Notes: generated by a model from the sequence alone, not told the origin. Positions 23,383 to 32,098 are shown, counted from the stretch's first letter. The stretch is DNA of 34,706 nt from an uncultured Desulfobacca sp. (GCA_937958145.1 CALGOE010000232.1:1-34706), one strand, 5' to 3'. Translations and numbers: made by a program.

Positions 23383-23430
23383 CCTGAAAGGGGAAAAAGG
23401 TTAACCATCACATCAATTAAGGGGGGAACA

Positions 23431-24879
23431 ATGAAAAAGACATGGTTACTGGTCTTGGCGGTGGCAGTGCTGGTCTGCCTGCCGTTGACTGCCCAGGCCA
23501 AAACGGAATTCGAGTTGGGCGGCTATATCCGCTTGGATGCCATGTGGAACAGCCAGCAGGGCATCAACTATGCGCTGTCCAACTATTCAGCGCGTAACAA
23601 CGTCGCCAACGCCAACCATGGCAAGTTCATGATGAACGCCAACGCCACCCGCTTCAATTTTACCGTTAAAGGTCCGGAACTCTGGGGCGGCAAAGTGACC
23701 GGCTTCATCGAAGTGGACTTTGACGGCGGTGATGGCACGAATGTCGGCCGGACCGTGGCCGGTCGGCAAAACAACTGGACGGCGACAAATGAATCTTCGT
23801 TTAACCAAGCCAAGCTGCGGCTGCGCCATGCCATGTTCAAGATGGCCTGGACCGACCGGGAAATTATCTTCGGTCAGTTCTGGTCCATCAACAGTGAATT
23901 TATCCCGGAAACGGCCGATTCCGGTGCCTATTGCCTCTACGGTGCCACCCAGCTGCGTATCCCGCAGGTCCGTTATACCCACAAGTTTGATAATGGCATC
24001 AGTGCTTCTTTGGCCATTGAAGCACCGCAGAACGGCCGCTGGGGTCTGAACGTGGACGCCACCAACCCCATTGAAGGTGAAGTGAGCGAAACCCCGATGG
24101 TGGAAGCCAAGGTCCGGTTTGAGCAGGATCTGTACGGCAAGGCCGCCTGGTATGGCAAGCCCCGGGGCTTCTATGTGGGCGTCGGCGCCGGCTACTTCCG
24201 GACCCGGAACAACCCGGTGAACTTCGCAGCCGGCGATTGGCGGACCTGGGGGCAGGATAACTTCCAGGCTCCTGCTGTGGCGATGAATGTGAACCAGTCC
24301 GAGTATCAGAACCACTGGTTGGCGTTGATCGAAAACTTCACCCCCATCATCCCCACCACCACCAAAAGCCTGGCGGGGACCTTGGGACTGGCACATCAGT
24401 GGTGGATCGGCCAGGGCGTCTCGGCTTGGCGGATTGATCTTCCCGGCAACGATCGTTTCTATGCCTTCCGCGGTTTTGATCCAGTTACTGCCAACTACAA
24501 CTATAACCTCACCTTCGTGAAACGGTATGGCGGCAATGTCCAGCTACAGTACTACTGGACTGAGGAGATTTATACCAACGTCAATTTCGGCTTCCAGAAA
24601 TCCTGGGGCATCACCCAACAGCGGGATGCCTTCCTGGCCGCGGCCATGGCTGCCAACCCGGCCGGCTATGTGTATGCCAACCCGTTGGGTTATGATCCCA
24701 TCGTCAGCTCCTGGAGAGCCGGTGTGACCCAGTGGTATCGACCGATTCCGGCGGTCAAGTTCGCTCTGCAGTATTCTTACATGCGGACGAATTATTTCCA
24801 GGACACCACGGTCAACAGCAGCAAGACCAAATATGGCGAGAACCATTCCCTCATGGCCAACGCCTGGTATATGTTCTAA
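23431..24879 (+). CDS. Outer-membrane porin
   Basis: A 482-residue outer-membrane beta-barrel protein. A classic signal peptide ends in AQA (residue 23). The mature part opens with FELGGYIRLDAMW, and shows alternating hydrophobic strands throughout (ATRFNFTVKG, GKVTGFIEVDFDG, QLQYYWTEEIYTNVNFGFQ), ending in ANAWYMF with the terminal Phe expected for BAM recognition. It resembles DcaP-like or other general porins seen in anaerobic proteobacteria. AAGGGGGG precedes the ATG. A strong promoter and terminator make this a single-gene unit with high predicted expression. Position beside the sensor block could mean entry of the sensed anion, but no regulatory link is visible. Confidence 0.9.
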   Translation: MKKTWLLVLAVAVLVCLPLTAQAKTEFELGGYIRLDAMWNSQQGINYALSNYSARNNVANANHGKFMMNANATRFNFTVKGPELWGGKVTGFIEVDFDGGDGTNVGRTVAGRQNNWTATNESSFNQAKLRLRHAMFKMAWTDREIIFGQFWSINSEFIPETADSGAYCLYGATQLRIPQVRYTHKFDNGISASLAIEAPQNGRWGLNVDATNPIEGEVSETPMVEAKVRFEQDLYGKAAWYGKPRGFYVGVGAGYFRTRNNPVNFAAGDWRTWGQDNFQAPAVAMNVNQSEYQNHWLALIENFTPIIPTTTKSLAGTLGLAHQWWIGQGVSAWRIDLPGNDRFYAFRGFDPVTANYNYNLTFVKRYGGNVQLQYYWTEEIYTNVNFGFQKSWGITQQRDAFLAAAMAANPAGYVYANPLGYDPIVSSWRAGVTQWYRPIPAVKFALQYSYMRTNYFQDTTVNSSKTKYGENHSLMANAWYMF

Positions 24880-24892
24880 CCATCGCAATATC

Positions 24893-24921
24893 TTGACTTA
24901 ATCAAGCCCACAGGGTATGAT
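24893..24921 (+). promoter_or_regulatory. Promoter for the lipoprotein gene inside the porin terminator
   Basis: TTGACT (24893-24898), 17 bp, TATGAT (24916-24921) make a good sigma-70-type promoter. The -10 element is exactly the 6-base loop of the porin terminator, and transcription would start in the right arm of its stem. The target is the gene at 25008. Confidence 0.6.
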
Positions 24922-24941
24922 CCCTGTGGGCTTTTTGTTTT
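24905..24941 (+). terminator. Intrinsic terminator of the porin gene
   Basis: AGCCCACAGGG and CCCTGTGGGCT form a perfect 11-bp stem around the loop TATGAT, followed by TTTTTGTTTT. It starts 25 bp after the porin stop. Confidence 0.95.
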
Positions 24942-25007
24942 GCCGAAAGGGGTAAACCGGGTGGCGCCCGGAGACAGCGCTTATTTCTTCTGAACGAGGA
25001 GTCAAGG

Positions 25008-26168
25008 ATGAGGTCTCCTGCAGGCAACAAGTTTGTCTTGACCATAGGTATGATTCTTATTTTCCTGGCGGTGCTGCCGGGGTGTACGACCATCAAAAAA
25101 TGGACCGGTTTGCAGACTGCGGATGATGAGGAAGTGGCCCAGGAGGCCAAGGAGGCGGCGACGACGCCCGAAGCGGTCGGGGATACAGTGGTCATTGGCG
25201 GCAAGACCTATGTGCGGGGCCGCAACCCATATTACCTGACCTATCCGGCGGAACCGGAATATGTCTATTATGAAAAAGGCAAGGAATTCACTGGCTTGGG
25301 CGATGTCATCGCCAAATGGCGGGACCGCCGGAGTGGGAAAGAGAAAGGACTGGCCGGAGTGCCGCCGGAAAAGGTCCAGGAAATGGTACGGGCCGAGGTG
25401 GAACGGATCCTGCGGGAACAGGGCCGCGGCGGTGATATCTTTGTCTCCAAGGTGAAAGCCACCAGCCCCTACAGCGGCCGGGCCGTGGCGGTGGTGCCGG
25501 CCTTACGGGAAACCCCGAAAGGCTACGATGGCTTAAACCTAACCCTGGCCAATAATCTGCGGGCCGATCTGGCGCGGCAGCGGGATCTGGTGGTCATGCC
25601 CGAGGCGGCCACCAAAGAAGCTGAGGCCAAACTGATCGGCAGCAAGATCACCACCAGCCGCAATATCCAGGCGCTGGGGCACGCTTTGGGCGTCCAGGGG
25701 GTGATTATCACCCAAGTGATCCCGCCGGGCTATAAAGACAGCTCGGGTTACGTGGCCCTGAGCCTTTATGAGACCTTTAACGGCTCGGAGGTCAAGACGA
25801 TCCTGGAGCCCTTTGCGGCCAGCGAGGCCAAGACCGAGGTGGCCAACAAGGTGGTGAGCCGCAGCAGTATTCTCTTGGGCAACGAAATCCGGGGCCTGGA
25901 ATGGTTCGGCCGCATTGAATTTATGGAAAAAGAAAAAATTTTCGTCAACGTTGGCAACAATGCCGGTCTGAAGCCGGGCAAACTGCTGCAGGTGGTGCAG
26001 CCGGGCAAAGAAGTCCGCAACCCCCAGACCAATGCCCTGTTGGGTTATACCAATGATGTGGCCAAGGGGGAACTGCGGGTGACGGAAGTCCTGGGGAAGA
26101 ATGCCGTGGCCGCAGTGGCGGTGAGCGGTGGGCCGTTCCAGCCCAATGATCTGGTGAAGCCCAGGTAA
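25008..26168 (+). CDS. Lipoprotein with FlgT/CsgG-like periplasmic region
   Basis: A 386-residue lipoprotein: hydrophobic leader IGMILIFLAVLPGC with lipobox LPGC and C26. A low-complexity acidic/Ala linker follows, then a Tyr/Pro patch (YYLTYPAEPEYVYYEKGKEF). The middle (VAVVPALRETPKGYDGLNLTLANNLRADLARQRDLVVMPE) resembles the CsgG/FlgT-type domain that binds other envelope proteins, with VQGVIITQVIPPG. The C-terminal part (KIFVNVGNNAGLKPGKLLQVV, RVTEVLGKNAVAAVAVSG) resembles the FlgT C-terminal domain. No flagellar gene is present, so a general envelope function is as likely. GAGGAGTCAAGG precedes the ATG. It ends 14 bp before the dGTPase-like gene. Confidence 0.8.
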   Translation: MRSPAGNKFVLTIGMILIFLAVLPGCTTIKKWTGLQTADDEEVAQEAKEAATTPEAVGDTVVIGGKTYVRGRNPYYLTYPAEPEYVYYEKGKEFTGLGDVIAKWRDRRSGKEKGLAGVPPEKVQEMVRAEVERILREQGRGGDIFVSKVKATSPYSGRAVAVVPALRETPKGYDGLNLTLANNLRADLARQRDLVVMPEAATKEAEAKLIGSKITTSRNIQALGHALGVQGVIITQVIPPGYKDSSGYVALSLYETFNGSEVKTILEPFAASEAKTEVANKVVSRSSILLGNEIRGLEWFGRIEFMEKEKIFVNVGNNAGLKPGKLLQVVQPGKEVRNPQTNALLGYTNDVAKGELRVTEVLGKNAVAAVAVSGGPFQPNDLVKPR

Positions 26169-26182
26169 CGGGAAGAGGGCGC

Positions 26183-27349
26183 ATGCCTTTTGATCTGCGG
26201 GCCCTGCGGGACCAATTGGACCGCCAGGAAGACGAAACTCTGTCGCCCTATGCCACCAAGAGCCGGCAGGCCATCCGCCGCCAGTACGAGGAGCGCATTG
26301 CGGCCGGCCATCGGCAGAACTTTGCCGTGGACGCCGACCGGATCCTCCACTCCCGGGCCTACACCCGTTATATTGACAAGACCCAGGTCTTTTACCTCAT
26401 TGACCACGAGCACATCAGCCATCGGGTGCTGCATGTCCAACTGCTTTCCAAGATTTCCCGAACCATCGGCCGCTACCTGCGCCTGAACGAGGACCTGCTG
26501 GAGGCCATCGCCCTGGGGCACGACATCGGCCACCCGCCCTTTGGTCACGACGGCGAGGCCATCCTGTCGCAGCTCTGTGTGGAGCACGGCGTAGGGCCTT
26601 TTCTGCATAGCATTCAGGGGGTCAGGTTTCTGGACAGGATCGAGAAGGGCGGTCGGGGGCTGAACTTAAGCCTGCAGGTCTTGGATGGCATCCTCTGTCA
26701 TGATGGAGAGATACATCAGGAGCGCCTGGCCCCGGACCGGGAAAAAAGTTTTGCCGATTTTTACCAGGAGATCGACCGGAAGCAGGACGACCCCCACGCC
26801 GCCCTCAAACCCATGACCCTGGAAGGCTGCGTGGTGCGCCTGGCCGATACCATCAGCTACATCGGCCGGGACCTGGAAGATGCCATCCTCCTGAAGTTGG
26901 TGGACCGCAACGATCTGCCGGAGATGGTCAGGGAGCGGCTGGGACAGACCAATGGGACGATTATTTATTCGCTGGTGTCGGACCTGATCACCCAGAGCCA
27001 GAACAAGAATTACGTCTGCTACAGCCGGGACATCGGCGAGGCCCTAAAGGCCTTAAAGGAATTCAACTACCGCCAGATCTACCAGGACCCCCGCATCAAG
27101 GCTCAGACTGACAAGATCGCCGAACTTTTTGCCAACATGTTCCGCCGGTTTCTCCGGGATGTGGCAGACGAGCGGCGGGACTCCCCCATTTGGACGGATT
27201 TCCTGGCGGGAATGAAGCCGGCTTATCTGGAGGCGCACCAGCCGGCGGAGATGGTGCGGGATTTTATCGCCTCCATGACGGATGCCTATTTTCTCCGCCA
27301 ATGCCAGGAGCTGTTCTTCCCCAAGACCATCCCCGTGCCCTTTGTTTAG
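26183..27349 (+). CDS. dgt: dGTPase-like HD-domain triphosphohydrolase
   Basis: A 388-residue HD-domain protein of the Dgt family, which hydrolyses dGTP or other dNTPs to the nucleoside and triphosphate. Metal-binding HD residues appear as H80 in HISHRVLHVQ, H113-D114 in GHDIGHPPFGHDGE and a later Asp in VVRLADTISYIGRDLEDA. SRAYTRYIDKTQVF before the HD motif is family-typical (the LRRLxxKTQV region). Length is normal for the shorter Dgt subfamily. AAGAGGG precedes the ATG. Some Dgt homologues protect against phage by depleting dNTPs, but nothing in the context suggests defence here; a housekeeping role is more likely. Converges with tatD. Confidence 0.88.
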   Translation: MPFDLRALRDQLDRQEDETLSPYATKSRQAIRRQYEERIAAGHRQNFAVDADRILHSRAYTRYIDKTQVFYLIDHEHISHRVLHVQLLSKISRTIGRYLRLNEDLLEAIALGHDIGHPPFGHDGEAILSQLCVEHGVGPFLHSIQGVRFLDRIEKGGRGLNLSLQVLDGILCHDGEIHQERLAPDREKSFADFYQEIDRKQDDPHAALKPMTLEGCVVRLADTISYIGRDLEDAILLKLVDRNDLPEMVRERLGQTNGTIIYSLVSDLITQSQNKNYVCYSRDIGEALKALKEFNYRQIYQDPRIKAQTDKIAELFANMFRRFLRDVADERRDSPIWTDFLAGMKPAYLEAHQPAEMVRDFIASMTDAYFLRQCQELFFPKTIPVPFV

Positions 27350-27411
27350 GGGAAAGGGAAACGGCGTTTGAGCCGAGAACGATTCAAGAAATAAATTTCC
27401 CGCCTTTTTTC

Positions 27412-28236
27412 CTATACGGCCCTTATTTTCCCATTTTCCCTTTGCTGCCCCCCATCCGGGTGAATCCCGAAAACCCGGCAGGTGTTTTCCCAGGTCTGGG
27501 CGGCGATGTCCGCCAAAGGCTGCTGGCGGAGTTCAGCCAGGGTCTGGGCGGTAAACCGGACATAAGCCGGCTCGTTGCGTTGGCCCCGGCGGGGTTGGGG
27601 GCTGAGGTAAGGGGCATCGGTTTCGATGAGGAGGCGCTCCAGGGGCAGGCGCCGGGCCGCGTCGTGCAGGGGTTTGGCATTGGGATAGGTCAGGACGCCG
27701 GAGAAGGAAATCTCCAGACCCAGGTCCAGAAAAGCCACGGCTTCATCATAGGTGCCGCTGAAACAGTGCATGACGCCGCCAGCCAGGCGCTGGCGGTAGT
27801 CCCGCAGGATGGCCAGGGTGCGGGCGGTGGCGTCCCGGGTGTGGATGACCACCGGTTTGGCATGGCTGATGGCCAGGTCCAGGAACTGGCGGAAAACGTG
27901 TTCCTGGATATCTTCGGGGGCCCGGCGGCGGTAAAAGTCCAGGCCGATTTCGCCCAGGGCGACGACTTTGGGGTCGGCGAGAAGGTCGGCGACCGCGGCT
28001 AGATCGGCGCCGGAGACGCCAGCGGCGCCGTGGGGGTGGACGCCGGCGGTGGCATAGATCCAGGGATAGCCGCGGGCGGTGGCCAGGACCTGGCGGGAAT
28101 TTTTCACGCTGATGCCGACATTAATGATAAGTCCGACCCCGGCTTCCTGGGCCTGTTGAATGATGTTGCTCTGATCAGCAGCGTATTCGGGCATATCCAG
28201 GTGCGCGTGGGCGTCGGCCAGGCGTGGAGTGGGCAT
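27412..28236 (-). CDS. tatD: TatD-family metal-dependent deoxyribonuclease
   Basis: A 274-residue TIM-barrel metallohydrolase of the TatD family (3'-5' exonuclease or D-aminoacyl-tRNA deacylase-like activities). Metal ligands lie in DAHAHLD, the Glu in ALGEIGLDFYR, His in VVIHTRDA, His in VMHCFSGT and Asp in LIETDAPYLSPQPRRGQRNEP. Length and motif order are normal. It is divergent from the gene at 28313 with 76 bp between. Qat systems carry a TatD-like QatD, but this gene is 18 kb from the qatBC-like pair and looks like the ordinary chromosomal copy. Confidence 0.93.
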   Translation of the reverse strand: MPTPRLADAHAHLDMPEYAADQSNIIQQAQEAGVGLIINVGISVKNSRQVLATARGYPWIYATAGVHPHGAAGVSGADLAAVADLLADPKVVALGEIGLDFYRRRAPEDIQEHVFRQFLDLAISHAKPVVIHTRDATARTLAILRDYRQRLAGGVMHCFSGTYDEAVAFLDLGLEISFSGVLTYPNAKPLHDAARRLPLERLLIETDAPYLSPQPRRGQRNEPAYVRFTAQTLAELRQQPLADIAAQTWENTCRVFGIHPDGGQQRENGKIRAV

Positions 28237-28312
28237 ACGGCGGCATCCTATAGACGAACAATATTTCCTGTGATAAGATACCTAAAATTAACAGACTTCG
28301 CAAGGATAGGCA

Positions 28313-29137
28313 GTGTTGCAGCGTTTTTTCACCATCCTGCTGCTCCTGTGGGCCAGCGCCTCACCGGCAGCAGCAGAATTAAGTTATCTGGATCATACCT
28401 GGCAGAGCATCGGCAAAGGCCTGAGTTATACCCGCCTGGAGGTCTTGGAGACCAAAGAGGTGGTCGAGTCCCTGGCGGTGGTGCGCATTGATCCGAATCT
28501 GAATTCCTTCCGGGTCTATCACGGCCCACCCCAGCGGCTGCAGAGCTGGCAGGAGATGACCGAGGCGGCGGTGATCTTCAACGGCAGTTATTTTACCAAG
28601 GAGTGGCAACCCGTCGGCCTGGTGGTGAGCGACGGCCGACTCATCGGCCCGCGGCGCAATGTGGCCATGCGGGGGATGTTTGTGGCCGAACCCCGGGGGA
28701 TATCACCGGACCTGCCCCGGGCGACGATTCTGGACCTGGTGGCCAACCCGGTGGACGTCAATAAGCTGCCCTGGACGCAGGGGGTGATGTCATATCCGCT
28801 GCTGTTGGATTCCCGGGGGCGAATTCGGGTCAAAAAGACGGACTTGCAGGCACAGCGGACCGTCATCGGTACAGACCGCCGGGGCAATATTTTAGTCATA
28901 CACACGGCCGGTGATTTTTTTACGCTCTATGAATTGGCCAAATTCCTCAAGGCCAGCCCCCTGGAAATTGATGCAGCCTTGAATCTGGATGGCGGCTCAA
29001 AAGCGCAACTTGCCATCAAAACCCCGGATTTCAGTTTTTTCGCCCCGTCCTCACTGGAGCAGAGCGCCAGAGAGCTCTTTGATGTGACCGCCCCCTTGCT
29101 GCCGACGGTGATCGGGGTCTTTCCCCGGCAAGAATAA
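28313..29137 (+). CDS. Secreted phosphodiester-glycosidase-like protein
   Basis: A 274-residue exported protein of the NAGPA/phosphodiester glycosidase domain family (DUF2233). A GTG start follows AAGGATAGG; the signal peptide (RFFTILLLLWASASPAAA) ends near residue 21. Family motifs are AAVIFNGSYFTKEWQPVGLVVSDG, RTVIGTDRRGNILVIH and AALNLDGGSKAQLAI, where the final LDGGS is characteristic. It likely acts on periplasmic or cell-wall sugar phosphodiesters. Its stop is 2 bp before the next gene, so it is the first gene of a likely operon with 29140 and 29810. Confidence 0.88.
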   Translation: MLQRFFTILLLLWASASPAAAELSYLDHTWQSIGKGLSYTRLEVLETKEVVESLAVVRIDPNLNSFRVYHGPPQRLQSWQEMTEAAVIFNGSYFTKEWQPVGLVVSDGRLIGPRRNVAMRGMFVAEPRGISPDLPRATILDLVANPVDVNKLPWTQGVMSYPLLLDSRGRIRVKKTDLQAQRTVIGTDRRGNILVIHTAGDFFTLYELAKFLKASPLEIDAALNLDGGSKAQLAIKTPDFSFFAPSSLEQSARELFDVTAPLLPTVIGVFPRQE

Positions 29138-29139
29138 TC

Positions 29140-29820
29140 GTGGCGGCCGCCTATCTCATTGTCGGGGCCGGACGTTTCGGGCAGTTGGCCTGGCGGCGCC
29201 TCCAGGCCCAAGACCCGGAAGCCCGGTTTCTGCTCGTGGATCAGGATCCCCAGAAGCTGGCCCGGTTGCCGGTGGAGGCCAATACCCGGATAATGCGGGC
29301 GTCGGGGCCGGCCGCGGTGGCCGCAATCTTGGCCGAAGAGACCTGGCCGGATTGGCTTATCCCGGCCATACCGGTGCATCTGGCCTTTGCCTGGCTGCTG
29401 CTGACGCCGCCGGCGGGCGAGACTTGGCTGCCGCTTCCGGTGCCGGCAGAGCTGGGTCAAGGTCTGCCGTTCCGGCAGCAAGGGCCAGAGGGGGAGGTCT
29501 ACCTGAGTCTGGCCACCGGCCTGTGCCCCGACGACTGCCCGGAACCGGCCCGGCGGTGCGGCTTGACAGGCGCCCCCCGCCTCGGCAATCTCTTTGAGAT
29601 GCTGGCTCGCCAGCAGATCAGGGACTATAAGACATTGGTCTTGCGCAGCCGCCAACTGGCGCCGGGAGTAGGCGGGTATCGTCCGGCGGAGCTGTGGCGG
29701 TTGCGGGAAAAGGTAGTGCAGGCCGGGAAACGCCTGATTGTGTGTACTGCCTGTCGGTGTCATGGTGTCTGCCACGGCCTGGAAAGGTTGATCGGAAGGG
29801 AGTCCGAGGTTGGCATTTGA
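29140..29820 (+). CDS. Rossmann-fold protein with Cys-rich motifs
   Basis: A 226-residue cytoplasmic protein beginning with a TrkA-N-like dinucleotide-binding motif, [17 protein letters not shown], and an acidic residue at the end of the second strand (LLVDQDPQ). The second half has [12 protein letters not shown], a LAPGVGGY stretch and a terminal [13 protein letters not shown], suggesting a metal or Fe-S site. No known family name was recognised, though I recall similar anonymous proteins in Desulfobacterota. The start is GTG, 2 bp after the previous stop; the end overlaps the sigma-54 activator start by 11 bp. It may sense NAD(H) or redox state for that activator, which is inference from coupling. 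Confidence 0.7.
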   Translation: MAAAYLIVGAGRFGQLAWRRLQAQDPEARFLLVDQDPQKLARLPVEANTRIMRASGPAAVAAILAEETWPDWLIPAIPVHLAFAWLLLTPPAGETWLPLPVPAELGQGLPFRQQGPEGEVYLSLATGLCPDDCPEPARRCGLTGAPRLGNLFEMLARQQIRDYKTLVLRSRQLAPGVGGYRPAELWRLREKVVQAGKRLIVCTACRCHGVCHGLERLIGRESEVGI

Positions 29821-30772
29821 TCGGAGCGGCATCATCGGGGAATCCCCGCCCATGCAGGAAATTTTCCAACTCCTGGAACTGGCGGCGCCCACTGACGCCA
29901 CCATCCTGCTGTTGGGGGAAACAGGGACCGGCAAGGAGCTGATCGCCCGGGCCATTCATCACAATAGCCCCCGGCGGGAAGGGCCGTTCGTGGTAGTGAA
30001 CTGTGCCGCCATACCCGAGACCTTGCTGGAAAGCGATCTCTTCGGCCATGAGCGGGGGGCCTTTACCGGCGCCGCGCAGCGCAAAAGCGGCCGCTTTGCC
30101 GCGGCCCACAGCGGGACGATCTTTTTGGATGAAATCGGCGAACTGCCCATGGCCATCCAGGCCAAGATTCTGCGGGTGATCCAGTTCAAGGAATTTGAGC
30201 CGTTGGGCAGTCATCTCACCCAGAAGGCAGACGTGCGGATCATCGCGGCCACCAACCGGTCATTAATGGATGAGGTCCGAGAGGGTCGCTTCCGGGAAGA
30301 CCTGTTCTATCGGCTGAACGTGGTCAGCCTGACCTTGCCGCCGCTGCGGCAGCGCCCCACGGACATCCCTTTGCTGGCGCAGCATTTTTTGGTCTATTAC
30401 AGCCGGAAAAATCATCGTACCATTCAAGGCCTGGAGCCTCCGGTCCTGGCCCGTTTGCAAGCCTATTCCTGGCCCGGCAATATCCGGGAGTTGGAAAATG
30501 TCATGGAACGGGCGGTGATCTTCTGCACCGAGCCGGTGTTGCGGGTGGAGCATCTCCCTGAATTCCTGCAGCAGGCCCGGCCGGAGGTCGGCGGAGCCAT
30601 GGCCGGCCCCGAACCTTCCCTCATGGACCTGGAACGGGAATTGATTTTTCGGACCCTGGAGAGGGTAGGCAATGACCGGCGGCAGGCGGCCCAGGTGTTG
30701 GGCATTTCCCTGGAGGAACTGGATTTTAAGCTCAAGGCCTATCAGTGGCGGGGGAGCGCCAGCGCGCACTAG
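29810..30772 (+). CDS. Sensorless sigma-54 activator (AAA+ and HTH only)
   Basis: A 320-residue sigma-54 activator with no N-terminal regulatory domain, like PspF. The AAA+ domain starts almost at once: [13 protein letters not shown], Walker A GETGTGK at 36-42, GAFTGA at 83-88, Walker [13 protein letters not shown], and [17 protein letters not shown]. The C-terminus carries a degenerate Fis-type HTH ([25 protein letters not shown]). The likely start is a TTG after GTCCGAGG, overlapping the previous gene; the first residues [10 protein letters not shown] fit. As PspF is held by PspA, a partner protein may control it, and the coupled Cys/Rossmann protein is the obvious candidate. Confidence 0.9.
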   Translation: MAFDRSGIIGESPPMQEIFQLLELAAPTDATILLLGETGTGKELIARAIHHNSPRREGPFVVVNCAAIPETLLESDLFGHERGAFTGAAQRKSGRFAAAHSGTIFLDEIGELPMAIQAKILRVIQFKEFEPLGSHLTQKADVRIIAATNRSLMDEVREGRFREDLFYRLNVVSLTLPPLRQRPTDIPLLAQHFLVYYSRKNHRTIQGLEPPVLARLQAYSWPGNIRELENVMERAVIFCTEPVLRVEHLPEFLQQARPEVGGAMAGPEPSLMDLERELIFRTLERVGNDRRQAAQVLGISLEELDFKLKAYQWRGSASAH

Positions 30773-30782
30773 TTTCAGCGTA

Positions 30783-30800
30783 TTGGCAAACCGCCGGCAA
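30783..30800 (+). promoter_or_regulatory. Weak sigma-54 promoter candidate
   Basis: TTGGCAAACCGCCGGCAA has GG and GC separated by the correct 10 bases and a good TTGGCA -24 element, but the TT before the -12 GC is CG. It lies 11 bp after the sigma-54 activator stop and about 105 bp before the DUF1614-like gene. Confidence 0.35.
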
Positions 30801-30840
30801 CAGGTTGTGGAAAAAGTGCCGGCAGGGGCGGGGCCGGGGG
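30799..30840 (+). repeat. Dispersed intergenic repeat, copy 1
   Basis: AACAGGTTGTGG, then TGCCGGCAGGGG and a G-rich run, nearly matches 32097-32140 in order and spacing. Both copies follow a gene end. It may be a fragment of a dispersed family; the 5633-5673 hairpin shares GGTTGTTGAAAAAC-like sequence. Confidence 0.5.
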
Positions 30841-30903
30841 TCCAAGTCGCCTCCCTCCTCCCCTGAAACCCCGCCCCCTAACCCAAGAAGAGAGACGGAC
30901 ATC

Positions 30904-31575
30904 ATGTTTTTTCCACCACTGGTCATGTTTATGGTCGCCCTGTTTTTTGTGCTGACCATCTTTCTGTTTGCCTTTTTGCAGGTCGGGATCATTGGGGTGG
31001 CCTTTGCCAAACTGGGTCTGCCGCCGAGCTCCCTGTTCGGGATCATGATGGCCACCCTGCTGGGCAGCTTTGTCAATATCCCCATCGGTGAGTTGGAAGG
31101 CGGGCAGATCGTCGAAGATAAAGAGATCATTTATTTTGGGGTGCGCTACCGCCTGCCGACCCAGTATCGGCGGCAGAAAACGGTCTTGGCCATCAACGTC
31201 GGCGGCGCCCTCATCCCCCTGCTGATCTCTCTGTATCTGATCCTGAAGATGGCGAATGTCGTCCCGGCGGTCCTGGCGACGGGCGTGGTTACCGCCGTCG
31301 TCTATCGGATCTCCCGGCCCATCAAGGGCCTGGGCATCGGCATTCCGGCCCTCATCCCGCCGCTGGTGGCGGTCTTGGCCGCATATCTGTTCAGCAGTCC
31401 GGACCTGCGGGCGCCGGTAGCCTATATTGCCGGGACCTTGGGGACGCTGATCGGGGCCGATCTCCTGAGGCTGAACGACATTAAGCAGATGGGGGCACCG
31501 GTGGCCTCCATCGGCGGCGCCGGCACCTTTGACGGGGTCTTCTTGAGCGGTATCCTGGCGGTGCTGCTCAGCTGA
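30904..31575 (+). CDS. DUF1614-like integral membrane protein
   Basis: A 223-residue membrane protein with about six hydrophobic segments, e.g. MFMVALFFVLTIFLFAFLQVGIIGVAF, ALIPLLISLYLIL and VPAVLATGVVTAVVY. Between them is a soluble loop (EDKEIIYFGVRYRLP). The C-terminal phrase IGADLLRLNDIKQMGAPVASIGGAGTFDGVFLSGILA is what I recall as the signature of DUF1614, a family of unknown function found in anaerobes. The true start is the ATG at 30904 (AGAGAGACGG upstream); the extended ORF from 30745 is rejected. Role unknown. Confidence 0.85.
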   Translation: MFFPPLVMFMVALFFVLTIFLFAFLQVGIIGVAFAKLGLPPSSLFGIMMATLLGSFVNIPIGELEGGQIVEDKEIIYFGVRYRLPTQYRRQKTVLAINVGGALIPLLISLYLILKMANVVPAVLATGVVTAVVYRISRPIKGLGIGIPALIPPLVAVLAAYLFSSPDLRAPVAYIAGTLGTLIGADLLRLNDIKQMGAPVASIGGAGTFDGVFLSGILAVLLS

Positions 31576-31678
31576 CCGGGTCTCTTTGGGAAGAACTTTC
31601 TGCCCATCAAAAAATCTGCTGGCAATGGCAGCGGTCGGGTCGACTTCTGGCCGTATTTTCATGGAAAAGGAGAGCTGC

Positions 31679-32098
31679 ATGAGCCTGCGTCGACGTATCT
31701 GCCACGGTGTGATGCTTCTGGGGATGCTGCTGTGCCTCTTGGCTTGGCGGGATGTCACCGGCAATACCATCAATCCCCGCTATGTGGAGCGCATCCAGGA
31801 CGGCAAGACTACCAAAAATGAGATCATGCTGATGTTCGGCGATCCCCAGGAAATCAAGAGAACAGACAATACCATTGTCTACATCTACCGGAGCTTTAAA
31901 GATGCCCCGGCTCTGCCCTACAACCCGGACAAACGGCAGCCCAGTGCTCAATCCACCACCCCCTTCCTGGTGGATGAGGAGAAAAAAGTCCGGAAGGTGC
32001 AGGATAAAACCCAGGGCAAAATCCCCCGCAGCACCCTGGTGATCTATTTCACCACGGATGGCCAGACCGTGTCCGGGCACGAATATACTGAACACTAA
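31679..32098 (+). CDS. BamE/SmpA-like small envelope protein
   Basis: A 139-residue exported protein with the BamE/OmlA-like pattern INPRYVERIQDGKTTKNEIMLMFGDPQEI, in which GKTTKxEI and FGDP are diagnostic, followed by a strand-like YIYRSFKD and VIYFTTDGQTVSGHEY. The hydrophobic leader (GVMLLGMLLCLLAW) looks like a lipoprotein signal, but the lipobox Cys is absent (LLAWRDV), so it may be soluble periplasmic or membrane-anchored. AAGGAG precedes the ATG at 31679; the longer ORF from 31586 is not used. Unlike true BamE it has a Pro/Lys-rich middle insert. Confidence 0.78.
   Translation: MSLRRRICHGVMLLGMLLCLLAWRDVTGNTINPRYVERIQDGKTTKNEIMLMFGDPQEIKRTDNTIVYIYRSFKDAPALPYNPDKRQPSAQSTTPFLVDEEKKVRKVQDKTQGKIPRSTLVIYFTTDGQTVSGHEYTEH

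Noticed and set aside
24893-26168. Flagellar FlgT assignment for the lipoprotein
   Set aside because: Domain resemblance is partial and no flagellar genes are nearby; kept as a general lipoprotein.
27350-27411. Bidirectional terminator between dgt and tatD
   Set aside because: Only a 4-bp CGGC/GCCG stem and a distant GGGAAA/TTTCCC pairing are visible; not convincing despite a nearby T-run.
27412-28236. tatD as the missing qatD
   Set aside because: It is 18 kb from the qatBC-like pair, on the other strand and divergent from unrelated genes; it looks like the housekeeping TatD.
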